NCBI GenBank assembly: GCA_024509875.1
Contig: JAMPIV010021218.1
Coordinates: 124,001 to 188,000 of the forward strand
DNA: 64,000 bases
Source: Oreohelix idahoensis
Lineage: Eukaryota > Mollusca > Gastropoda > Stylommatophora > Oreohelicidae
Direction: 5' to 3'
Both the position numbers and the translations under genes were made by a program. How positions within the stretch are numbered: the first letter of the stretch is position 1; each line of letters begins with the position of its first letter. The notes under the pieces are model-generated. The model made no database searches. It saw nothing but the letters and a program-made list of their open reading frames with translations, and was not told the DNA's origin. Below, piece by piece: positions 11,310 to 21,900 of this stretch.

Positions 11310-12940
11310 GGGACATGCTTGCATTTATTTAATAATACCCATAGTGAAACAGCATTTAGCCAGGTACAGTGGAGATTAAGAAATGGAATAGACCATATAT
11401 GATCAGTATTTAAGCTAAGACAGTATGTGAGAAGGCTGTAAAAAAAAACAACATGAAGATAAAGTTGGCTGTACAGAAAAGAGAAAAATTCTGATTATGT
11501 TAACAGAAACATAAAATAGAAGGCTGCTAAAAGAATGTACAATCAGTTTTTTCCTTCCACTATTGCCATGAAAGCAGTTTTTAAGATTATTTGAAGCTAA
11601 CAATCACAATGGCAATCGGGCCTCTTTTAACTCATAGTATATGGCAATCTAGCTGAGGTGGCATGCAATTCAGTCCCGAAAATATGGCAAGCCACTGTAA
11701 TGGCCGTGTTCGTGTTGGACTTTATAATTGAACTTTAAACAAACTTTACCTGATATTTTTAGAATAAAAGAGTTCTAATGTCTTTTCCGGTAAACGTCAT
11801 GTTTATAGGTGTTCAAGTTTTTCTTTTATCTAGAATGAGATGTTAGTTTTTAATAAAATAAAGAACAGCTGCTTATTGTAAACAATTGATGATCGGTTGA
11901 ACATGCTTTGCATTTGATTCAGACATGAATTGAAAATGATGACCATCATAAGCTTTTGAGCATTGATAGCTGATTCAGTTGAATTTAGTGACGAAAAATC
12001 AAAAGATTGTAAGGACAGGGTTGGGGGAGGGGAAGGGGGGGGGGGTAAGAAGGGAAGTGATAAAAGGACATAATAAAGGCTGTATTAAAAATACAAAAGA
12101 TAGATTCAGATCACAACTTAGACAAGGAACAACTACAACTGATAATGTTCAGATTCAGGTTAAATTTATTGAACGAATGAAATTGATCAGGGTTTAACTC
12201 AGAATGCATTTTGCTTGTGAAAAAAATTTAAAATTGTCATAGAAAATGTATTCATGATGTAAACAATGGAAACTTTCCTATATTATGTGAAAATTGATGT
12301 AATCTAAAATGAAACTGGTTTTAGGGACTTTCAGTTTTGCATCATGCTTAAAATATTGTGGTAAGCGGAAAAATATCATTTGTATTTATTTTTAATTTTT
12401 CTGTATTTATTATTGTATATATTTAATGCATTTTTAACACTGTTGAACTCTTTAATTATGTTTTTATAATAAAACTTTCATTACTGTACATTTTGATACA
12501 TTAAATGTTATCTTATCATTATAAATTAATTAATTATTAAATTCAGTAATGGCTGTCATGCCTCAAAATTTACTCCATAAAATAAGCTCATAAAAACAAT
12601 GTTTTTGAGCACGTGTACTAAGAGTTAATGACTGTAAAAGTGTGTATGTACCAAGCTCACTGTAAAAGAGCTTATGAACCAAAGTCATCCTTTCAGATTG
12701 GTTTGTTGCAGTATCTAGAGTAGGCCCATGTTTTTTAACATCCCTGTGTAGACAAAACTGCCAGAGGCTGTTCATATTTTAATTATTAAATGAAACACTC
12801 TATTTGTAAAAACATAAATAATGAAATCAGTAAACTGTCTATTGTTATCACACTTGATAACACTAAACTACAACAATCAGATATCTGAGGAGTATGTTTA
12901 GCAAGCAAGACAAATAGAAACTAAAATTACATTTCAGTAA
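11310..12940. other. no gene recognised; contains a G-run
   Basis: AT-rich intergenic sequence without a recognised coding segment or mobile element. The only notable structure is the G-rich tract at 12018-12046. Confidence 0.3.
12018..12046 (+). other. G-quadruplex-capable G-run
   Basis: At least four G-runs (3, 5, 4 and about 11 bases) are separated by one- to two-base spacers. This fits the usual G3+N1-7 quadruplex rule on the + strand. No gene start lies nearby. Confidence 0.6.
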
Positions 12941-12959
12941 GCCAGTACAGAAGTAGATA

Positions 12960-13212
12960 GGTAAAGGATCCCGTTACACGCCCACTGAGGCATATTGGGG
13001 AAAATGGTGTTAGGTCAATATTTTCTTGACCATCAGCATACTAGGGGGTGATGTGGTCAGCACCACGCCGGCCGCCTTAACCTTCCCAGAGTTCCTCTAG
13101 TACCCATTTCATGAGGCTGGGTCAACCCCAGAGCCGTTTGTGGTCTAAAAAAATCCCACCTCAACTGGGGATTGAACCGAGCTAGGAAGCCAGTGCACTA
13201 ACTACTGCTCCT
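12960..13212 (-). mobile_element. tRNA-derived SINE (second family)
   Basis: On the - strand a tRNA-like head reads GTAGTTAGTGCACTGG followed by GGTTCAATCCC, a strong B box. It is flanked by ACAGAAGTAGATA (12947-12959) and ACAGAAGTGGATA (13213-13225), one mismatch in 13 bp. The 3' end on the - strand is a 'CCTTTACC'-type tail, not poly-A. Confidence 0.8.
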
Positions 13213-13274
13213 ACAGAAGTGGATATCTTACAAAAACATGGCATTACATGATGCCATATCTCAGTTTATCTTTG

Positions 13275-13620
13275 TCTATCATTTCAGTTCACTGTGAAGT
13301 TGAATGTATTCTAGCATTTTGAATGGTCTTCTGTCACCAGTTCTCTTCTCCATGTGTTCTGTGGTCTTCCTCTACCTCTTACCCTGGGGATTCCAGAACA
13401 GAGATTGTCTTGTAATGCTATCAACAGGTTTTCTCAGTGTGTGTCCTATCCATTTCCAGCATCTTCTCATTTCTTATTCTACTGGGGCTTATCTAGTTCT
13501 TGTCATTAGTTCCACATTAGTGATCTTGTCATACCACTTCAATCCTTCTATCCTGTGCAAGCATCCATTTATGAAAGTCTGTAACTTTTTGGTTGTTGTT
13601 TTTGTTGTTCAATGTTGAAT
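13275..13620 (-). mobile_element. LINE-A 3'-region fragment
   Basis: Reverse complement of roughly 8935-9240 of LINE-A, for example 'gtttgttgctc', 'ctcttctccat' and 'caggtagacca' counterparts. It encodes the decayed C-terminal tail and has no intact frame. Confidence 0.7.
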
Positions 13621-13624
13621 TGGT

Positions 13625-13750
13625 GTGTGAACAAAAATAGCTACTGTAAATCATACGAGAACAAAAATAAGTGGTGTAAATCATACGAGAACAAAAGACA
13701 AAGAAATAGCTTATGTTATGATCAACAAGACCTTCATCAAGGACAAACAA
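13625..13750 (-). repeat. degenerate copy of the 'cgtaacgtagac' repeat
   Basis: This stretch shares 'acgagaacaaaagacaaag' and 'caagaccttcatcaagga' with 24995-25050. On the - strand the latter copy resembles a hammerhead core; this one is more decayed. Confidence 0.5.
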
Positions 13751-14621
13751 GCGTAAAACAGCAGAGAAAGGAAAAGGAGTACAAAGCTAAATACATACAC
13801 ATTTTTTTAAAATGGTACTGACCATGCCAGTTGCCAGTTTGGTACCAGTTACATCCTAGGAGTTGCCAGGATAATGTTAAATCAACATTAGACTGCCTTA
13901 GGGACTCCGATTCTGGATTTATCTTCAGGGATTGATTCTTGAAGCCTTCCTGTAAACGGATATTCCTGCAAGGCAGCGGTTGTTTGAATTCAGTTTTACC
14001 TTCTCCTAGATAGGCTACCAACTAAGGATCACAAGCTGTATTTGCCCAAAGCTGCTGGTTTTAAGGTGCCAGTGACTCATCTTCACCCGTTTTCCTGTCG
14101 GTGGAAACTGTTCCACTGGGCTCTAATTGAGCCACACATGAAGGTCAGGAGCCAGGCTTGGTTGTCATGAGGCTATTTGAGGTGTGTGCCATAGAAGCAT
14201 TTATCTGCAGTGAGAGCTTATCCCCACTACAAGTCCCGGCTATGACAACCTTTGGAACACCTTTCTCATTTAAAAGAAAGGAAAGTCTTAATTCTGTTGT
14301 AAATCGTTTCCAAGTAGCAACAAGATTTCAACCTAGTTATAAATATATTTTCGGTACATGTAAAGCTTCTGCTTTCTGAATTTTCTTTTGTTTTTAAGAA
14401 TCTATCGATAAAATTATTTTTTTTTATTTTTAAAGCCATGGCTTTCTGGGTGGTTGAATATTTTACACTGACCGGTTTCATGAATCTTTTTTATCTTGAC
14501 TTGACTATAAGTTGGGGGTACATTATTTAAAAGTCCAAAATGGGAATAAATTTGTCAACTTATACTCGAGTATATTTTACTTTTTCCTTATACTATTGCC
14601 ATGAAGCATAGTGAGGAGCTG

Positions 14622-14731
14622 AAGTTTGCCTTGTTGAGGCAAGTGTGTTGCATGTGTTGTTGAGCCAAGTGTGTTGCATGTGTTGTTGAGCCAAATGTGT
14701 TGCATGTGTTGTTGAGCCAAGTGTGTTGCTG
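14622..14731. repeat. 26-bp minisatellite, about four copies
   Basis: Units of TTGTTGAGCCAAGTGTGTTG plus six bases repeat head to tail with few changes. Confidence 0.9.
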
Positions 14732-14739
14732 TTGTTTAA

Positions 14740-15665
14740 CTAGAGCAGCTAAGTTTCTTGCTCTTTCACAGGCGATACCAAATCGAAGAGACATTGGCTG
14801 TAAAGGCTTTTCCTGTGGCTTTCCTGCCATTCAGAAACTTGTTGGGTTGGTGTCAAAAGCTCCAGATTCTTTCCCGGATACTCTGATCAGGCTTGGCTAA
14901 TATTGAAAGTTTCTGGGCCAGGTACTTTGATCAGGCTTGGCTAATATTTAAAGTTTCTGGGACAGGTACTCTGATCAGGCTTGGCTAACATTGAAAGTTT
15001 CTGGGCCAGGTACTCTGATCAGGCTTGACTAACGTTGAAAGTTTCTGGGCCAGGTACTCTGATCAGGCTTGGCTAACATTGAAAGTTTCTGGGCCAGGTA
15101 CTCTGATCAGGCTTGGCTAACGTTGAAAGTTTCTGGGCCAGGTACTCTGATCAGGCTTGGCTAACGTTGAAAGTTTCTGGGCCAGGTACTGTGATCAGGC
15201 TTGGCTAACGTTGAAAGTTTCTGGGCCAGGTACTCTGATCAGGCTTGGCTAACGTTGAAAGTTTCTGGGCCAGGTACTCTGATCAGGCTTGGCTAACGTT
15301 GAAAGTTTCTGGGCCAGGTACTCTGATCAGGCTTGGCTAACATTGAAAGTTTCTGGGCCAGGTACTGTGATCAGGCTTGGCTAACATTGAAAGTTTCTGG
15401 GCCAGGTACTCTGATCAGGCTTGGCTAACATTGAAAGTTTCTGGGGCATCTCTGAGGAGACAAAGAAAGAATAGGATTACTGCTCTTTGATGTATGTTGT
15501 ACGAGGTGACAACAAATATGAAGTTGTACATGAGGCTAGCAACCTCATCATGTAAAACAAATTGCTACAGAAATTACCGCTGTGAGAGCACATTAATGCT
15601 TTGGTATAACCATCTTCAAAGTAACCATCAGTAATGGTGGCTCTTTGCTTCATAACACGTAAAAA
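14740..15665. mobile_element. composite element: left flank, 44-bp minisatellite, R220 right flank
   Basis: The left part (about 14740-14870) is related to 15688-15830. The centre (14877-15444) is a 44-bp minisatellite of about 13 units, each with TGATCAGGCTTGGCTAA. The right part (15445-15665) is R220. Conserved flanks around a variable tandem core resemble the non-autonomous Helitron/Helentron-type elements described in molluscs. No helitron terminus has been shown here, so the class is inferred. Confidence 0.5.
14877..15444. repeat. 44-bp minisatellite, about 13 copies
   Basis: Units are nearly identical; most differences are CATTG/CGTTG and CTCTG/CTGTG alternations. Every unit contains the palindrome TGATCA. 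Confidence 0.95.
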
Positions 15666-15687
15666 AGATGATGATGATATATTCTTG

Positions 15688-16210
15688 TTGTTTACCTAGG
15701 GCTGCTCAGCTTCTTGCTGTTTTGCAGCCAACCACATTGAAGACTCCTTGGTATTATCTACACTGTAGATCTAGGCTTTTCCTATGCCTTTCTGCCATTC
15801 TAAAATGCATTGATTTGAAGTCATGAGTTCCCATTTCTCCAGCTTGACTGGCATTTAAGGGATCATCACATCTGGTCCCAAGCTAGGAGGAAGAAGTGCA
15901 TGGCATACTGTGAATTCCCCGCTATCCAAGGGGGCTCTCAAAATATGCAGAGCTAAAATACTGTGCTCTGGTTCTGGGCTTTGCCAAGGAATGTCTAGTC
16001 CTACACATAGCCACTTCTCAGCTCCCCTTGCCTATCATGGGCCCATAATGAGATCTCCTGCATGCAGCCAACCAGGTAAAAAGCCAGAGTTATGTCTGGG
16101 GCTCAACTGACTCCTCCAAGCTTAGTGTGCAGTGCTTGGCTCTCAACACGTTTTACCACAGGGGGAATCCCTGGAAGTGTGTGAATGATTTCAAGTCAAT
16201 GAGGGTGTAA
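15688..16210 (+). repeat. dispersed repeat, inverted copy at 41870-42420
   Basis: Its beginning resembles 14740-14870. The whole stretch is matched in reverse complement at 41870-42420, for example 'agcttgggaccagatg' and 'gagatcctcctacatgcaa' counterparts. Open frames across it are incidental. Confidence 0.75.
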
Positions 16211-16404
16211 TTACCCTCACAGACGTCTAGACAGGTTCACTTCCACATCTGTATATTATGACATTGTGCTTAACCGATGGTCATAAAAGGATGACTCCAT
16301 TTATGCCTCCATGCATTTATGAGATATATATATATATATGTAATTGTGTGTATATGTGTCTGTATGTGTACACACATATGCATACTGTGCCTCATGTCAA
16401 GAAG

Positions 16405-16640
16405 CAAGTGACATCCCGGTTGCACTTCAGTTCTTATCCCAAATGGTTCTGTAAGCTGTCCTTCATGAAAAACTCTGCAAGGTAGGAGAGGCAGAGGTAG
16501 ACCAAAGATCACATGGAGAAGAGAACTGGAGACAGAAGTGAAAATGATAACGAAGATGTAGAAAGAGCTTGAGTTGATAGCACATGGCAGAAGTGCTTGG
16601 CAGGTCTTGGTTTAAGACCTATGCTTGTTGGGGAGCAAAA
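16405..16640 (+). mobile_element. LINE-A fragment with inverted 5' half (twin-priming structure)
   Basis: 16412-16478 is the reverse complement of LINE-A around 8351-8420 (palm region). 16481-16620 is LINE-A 3' sequence in forward orientation, equivalent to about 9135-9275. The two halves meet with no spacer. 5' inversion of this type is the known product of twin priming during LINE insertion. Confidence 0.7.
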
Positions 16641-16699
16641 GGGTATTGATTGACTAATTGATATAATTCCCTCTTTCCTGATCTAAAATCTGATATTCC

Positions 16700-16965
16700 A
16701 GGCATTAAAAGTAAAGGAATCCAGACAGAAATTCTAAGAAAGCGTATAGCAACCTAGTTTATTGACCAACAATTTCCAGCAAATCTCTGGACACGTGCAT
16801 ATACTGATGGTTTAGAAAAAAAAATGCAATTGAAAAAGGGGTAGCTGGCATCCTCATTAAATTAAAGAATAGAATTCACTCTATGGCAATAGCCACTGAC
16901 AAATGCTGCAGTAACTTCAATGCTGAAGCAGAGGCTCTGAAACAGGCAGCGGAAACTCTTATTGA
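16700..16965 (+). pseudogene. LINE-type RNase H fragment
   Basis: A + strand frame shows YTDG near 16805 followed by GVAGIL and FNAEAEALKQAAETLID. This is the order of the first Asp and the Glu-bearing helix of LINE-encoded RNase H domains (I- and Jockey-type). The frame has small breaks. It runs directly into the 70-bp minisatellite, whose first unit appears to begin within the same domain. Confidence 0.65.
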
Positions 16966-17970
16966 CTGACTACTGCCTTTATTAGTCATTAATGTGGAAG
17001 TCTGAGGGTTAACGAGATGCCAGGAACCTTGAGACTACTGACTTTATTAGAGATGTAGAAGTCTGAGGGTTAACAAGATGCCTACTTCCTTTATTAGAGT
17101 CATTAATGTAGAAGTCTGAGGGTTAATGAGATGCCAGGGACCTTGAGGGACCTTGAGCTGACTACTGCCTTTATTAGAGTCATTAATGTAGAAGTCTGAG
17201 GGTTAACGAGATGCCAGGGACCTTGAGCTGACTACTGCCTTTATTAGAGTCATTAATGTAGAAGTCTGAGGGTTAATGAGATGCCAGGGACCTTGAGCTG
17301 ACTACTGCCTTTATTAGTCATTAATGTAGAAGTCTGAGGGTTAACGAGATGCCAGGGACCTTGAGCTGACTACTGCCTTTATTAGAGTCATTAATGTAGA
17401 AGTCTGAGGGTTAACGAGATGCCAGGGACCTTGAGCTGACTACTGCCTTTATTAGAGTCATTAATGTAGAAGTCTGAGGGTTAACGAGATGCCAGGGACC
17501 TTGAGCTGACTACTGCCTTTATTAGAGTCATTAATGTAGAAGTCTGAGGGTTAACGAGATGCCAGGGACCTTGAGCTGACTACTACCTTTATTAGAGTCA
17601 TTAATGTAGAAGTCTGAGGGTTAACGAGATGCCAGGGACCTTGAGCTGACTACTGCCTTTATTAGAGTCATTAATGTAGAAGTCTGAGGGTTAACGAGAT
17701 GCCAGGGACCTTGAGCTGACTACTGCCTTTATTAGAGTCATTAATGTAGAAGTCTGAGGGTGAACGAGATGTCAGGGACCTTGAGCTGACTACTGCCTTT
17801 ATTAGAGTCATTAATGTAGAAGTCTGAGGGTTAACGAGATGCCAGGGACCTTGAGCTGACTACTGCCTTTATTAGAGTCATTAATGTAGAAGTCTGAGGG
17901 TTAACGAGATGTCAGGGACCTTGAGCTGACTACTGCCTTTATTAGAGTCATTAATGTAGAAGTCTGAGGG
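16963..17970. repeat. 70-bp minisatellite, about 14 copies
   Basis: Units start CTGACTACTGCCTTTATTAG and end CCAGGGACCTTGAG. Early units are variable or shortened; later ones are almost identical. The array starts within LINE RNase H-like sequence and is followed by an R220 copy at about 17985. Confidence 0.95.
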
Positions 17971-17984
17971 CAAACGAAGAAGAA

Positions 17985-18125
17985 GAATTCCATCTGTCAC
18001 TGAGGAGACAAAGAGAGAATAAAATTACTTGACCTTTATGCATGTTGTAAAAGGTAAATCATATGAGGTTTTGCATGACACTGGCAACCTGATCTTGTCA
18101 AACAAACTACTACAGTAACCACTGT
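17985..18125. repeat. R220 dispersed repeat
   Basis: Contains 'tgaggagacaaagagagaata' and 'ggcaacctgatcttgtcaaacaaactactacag', matching other R220 copies. It is bounded by minisatellites on both sides. Confidence 0.7.
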
Positions 18126-18132
18126 AGCAAAA

Positions 18133-18457
18133 GCATATACAAAAATAGTGCTACAGTTTGGCCTGCATGTACGTGACTATCAACATGTATTACAAAAATA
18201 GTGCTACAGTTCAGCCTGCATGTATGTGACTATCAACATGTATTACAAAAATAGTGCTACAGTTCGGCCTGCATGTACGTGACTATCAACACGTATTACA
18301 AAAATAGTGCTACAGTTCGGCCTGCATATATGTGACTATCAACACGTATTACAAAAATAGTGCTACAGTTCGGCCTGCATGTGCGTGACTATCAACGTGT
18401 ATTACAAAAATAGTGCTACAGTTTGGCCTGCATGTACGTGACTATCAACACGCATTA
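18133..18457. repeat. 53-bp minisatellite, about six copies
   Basis: Units carry CTACAGTTCGGCCTGCATGT and TGACTATCAACACGTATTAC with few changes. The array ends about 470 bp before the start codon of the aldehyde oxidase-like gene. Confidence 0.95.
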
Positions 18458-18922
18458 CATAATTCATTAATTAATTGCTGGTTTAATACTGTACTGGCCT
18501 TGAACTTGGTGACCCTATATAGAGCTATTATGATTATAGAACACTATCAAGCTATAGCAGCATGTTATCAAGGTCAATAAATGTATTAATTTTAGTTGTT
18601 GTCATTTTATCTCCTACAGTAAAGATAATTAACATAGCTACACTTATCTCGCTGCAATCACAACATTTGAAAAGTATTCGCTTGCTGATAAAATAAATGA
18701 CTGTCAATAAATTATCAGTTTTGTTAGCACTGTAACCGACAAACTATTATACAAAAAACTAATCATGTTTCAGTTGAGCAGGGCAGACAGGTCACATTAA
18801 TATAAGTGATTGATTGTATCACTAATAATCAGCAAACCACCAGTCTGCAGTGTCTCATGTTAGCTATTTAAACATGGACCTTGTCTAATAAACTAATACA
18901 TTCTTACTTTAAAATTACAAGA

Positions 18923-18996
18923 ATGGCATCAAAACTGATGGACACAGAGAAATCCAAAATGGCATCTATAGTCAAATGTCCTATGTGTTCTACCAG
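18923..18996 (+). CDS. exon 1: start codon and first CxxC
   Basis: The ATG at 18923 has A at -3 and G at +4. The exon encodes 24 codons plus two bases, ending just after KCPMCST at a GTAAAT donor. The two trailing bases join the single leading base of exon 2 to give Ser. No ATG exists in frame in exon 2, so an upstream exon is required. This is the best candidate because its phase fits and because its CPMC pairs with the CENC of exon 2. A competing start is the in-frame ATG at 22381, which would read through the acceptor. Confidence 0.65.
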
Positions 18997-21900
18997 GTAA
19001 ATATTTTTATGCAAGCATTATTGTTTCTTATAGGTGACTTTCTGATTTTTGTAAGATTTACTTTATGTAGGATATACTTTGAACAGCAATCTGCAATCTT
19101 TGCAAAGAGAAGGCCTCATGCATATGAAGGCAAGCTGTTGACACGGGCGGTTTACATTATGACAACCACTAAGTTTTATAATCCTTAAACATTATTCCCA
19201 ACAATTTGTTTCTCTTTTAAAAATACAATTATCAAATACAGATCATTAAAAGTTACAGTAATACTGAACACCATCATCATTACTTTCTTTTTTTTTTTTT
19301 TTTTGTTCCTTATGGAGCATGAAGGTACCGCTGCACAAGTCCCATTATAGAACAATTGCAGCAGATCCCATTATAGGACAATTGCAGCAGGTCCCATTAT
19401 AGGACAATTGCAGCAGGTCCCATTATAGGACAATTGCAGCAGGTCCCATTATAGGACAATTGCAGCAGGTCCCATTATAGGACAATTGCAGCAGGTCCCA
19501 TTATAGGACAATTGCATCAGGTCCCATTATAGGACAATTGCAGCAGGTCCCATTATAGGACAATTGCAGCAGGTCCCATTATAGGACAATTGCAGCAGGT
19601 CCCATTATAGGACAATTGCATCAGGTCCCATTATAGGACAATTGCAGCAGGTCCCATTATAGGACAATTGCAGCAGGTCCCATTATAGGACAATTGCAGC
19701 AGATCCCATTATAGGACAATTGCAGCAAAGTATTCATGTGTGTTTATTTGACTTGAGAAGGTTGCCAACCTCAAATTATTTGCCTCTTATTATTTGTCTG
19801 AAGGATCAGAAGTCTTATTCTTTCTTTATCTCAAAAGAGACCCCCTGTAACTACATGGGGCAATATTGAACATTGATTAGCACCGATGTTTCATTTTAAG
19901 TGCTCTGAAATCTGAAACATTAAATAATACAAGGAATTCTGAGCTTCACACACTTAACATTTTTGGTATTTTTCTTGATCTCTGCTTGTTAGCAAAGATC
20001 AATTTTATTTCTCTCTCCCCTCCCTTCCCGTCCACCTGGTAAGCAATGTACAATGTTGCATTCCACATTAGTGTCAGCTCAGTGTTGTACATGACATGAG
20101 CTTGTAAGTATGTACATGTACCTTTACATCTGTTTGGAGTTGCTAGAACTGCAGGAATGCTCCAGGGGTTGGGTTTTTAGGCCTTGATGTATCATCTGGT
20201 TGCGGACCATGTCTCTTCTTGTTACTTCATCCACCTTCCTCAGATACCTCATTTCTGAAATTTGGATCTGGCTTTTGTGGGTTGTAGTCATTGCCCATGA
20301 CTCGCATCCATATGTCAAGACTGGGACATTGGTGGAGCAGTATACAGCCATCTTTGTCTTCTTACCAACTTCTCTTTTGCTGAGGAATCATCGATTTATG
20401 GCTTGAAAAAGTCTCCCAGCTGCTGCTCTTTGGGTAGCCAACTCTTCTTTGATGCCTCCCTTCCGGTCTATTACAGCTCCAAGGTATTTAAAGTGGTCAA
20501 CCTGCTCCAGGACCTGTTCTCCCAGCTTAATCTGAGGTCTTCTTTCCACTCGTGATATCACCATGGTTTTTATTTTCGAGCTGCTTATGATCATCCCTCT
20601 CTTCTCCAGCTCTTCCTTCCAGACTTGCAGGTTGGATTGAAGATGTGCCTCTGATTTAGCAATCAGGGCAACATCATCAGCAAATGCCAGTTCTGAAATA
20701 CAAACCTGTCTCATTGTTGTGTCTGTTTTTATCCTGTAAGACACGTTGTAGCCTTGATAGATATGTTGATTTTGGTTAGGGTTAGATATTAAATCTGACT
20801 TAAAACATTATCAGAATATGTCGGGCTTACAGGTAGCCGACTACAGTGTCAATATGCAAATCGTAGTGTGTAGAGTTAGAACACTGGGATCAAGTTTAAT
20901 ATAAGTCCAAAAGGTCCAACAGTACAACAGGGTCCTTAACAAACTTGGTAATATAATATACTTGACCCATTGGCTGGTAAGTTAGTTAAATTGAATATGT
21001 TTATTTTGACGACGACGAAGACGATAAACTTGCAGAGTAGACATACTCTTACATTGACGGTTGCACATATTAGTCAAACAAGTATGGCATAAATATCATA
21101 TCATTATTCCATTTCCATATCTATTTGATGGACCTCATAAACGATCTTGTGGCTAAAAGATTCCTTTACTACAATATATATATATATCTGAGACGCCGGA
21201 CGATTCACTGGAAAAACTTCAGTATATTTAAAACCAAACATACTCCAACAGAGGATCAGTTCACACTAGTGGCGGGCCATCAAGGACCGCGCCAAAGCCC
21301 TAACTAGATCGTGCTGGTTATTTAAAAGGCGAGTATCAATCAGAGATACATGTATAAACGATGCTGACACTTCCTCCTGGAAGGTAGCAAAACCTATAAT
21401 CAATTAACTATTCCCGTAATATGGGACACTTAGATCAGACCAACATCTGTTTTCTTAAGCCGGCATTTTGTCTCCCTCTGACGTGTAAGCGTACTCTGGC
21501 AACAATCAAATACCTCGTACCAATTTGTGCTCTTTAGTGCAGAATTAATTTAAACTATTATTACTTACACAGATGCGTACCTATAGTACATCTAACAAAG
21601 TTAGACTTTGGCATCTGGTAAACTGTTAAGTCTCGCACCCTTAATAGCTATGTGAAAAAGGACGTAACACTCATCTTCCAGTACCCCAGTGAATACTTTC
21701 CTGTTCTCTCCTTACATGCCTTGATGACATCGTCCATGAGGAGTATGAAAAGATAAGGCGACAGGATATCACCTTGTCTTACCCCAATGGTGGTCCTGAA
21801 TTCTTCTGACTTATGGTTTGCCGTCCTCACATAATTTCTGCAAGACTTGTAGATGCTCTGTATAGCATGAATCAGAGGTGTTGGAATGTTCTTCCTTGCC

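Noticed and set aside
14877..19726. Regular repeats that might be mistaken for a CRISPR array
   Set aside because: Units are contiguous head-to-tail with no unique spacers, in a eukaryotic genome.
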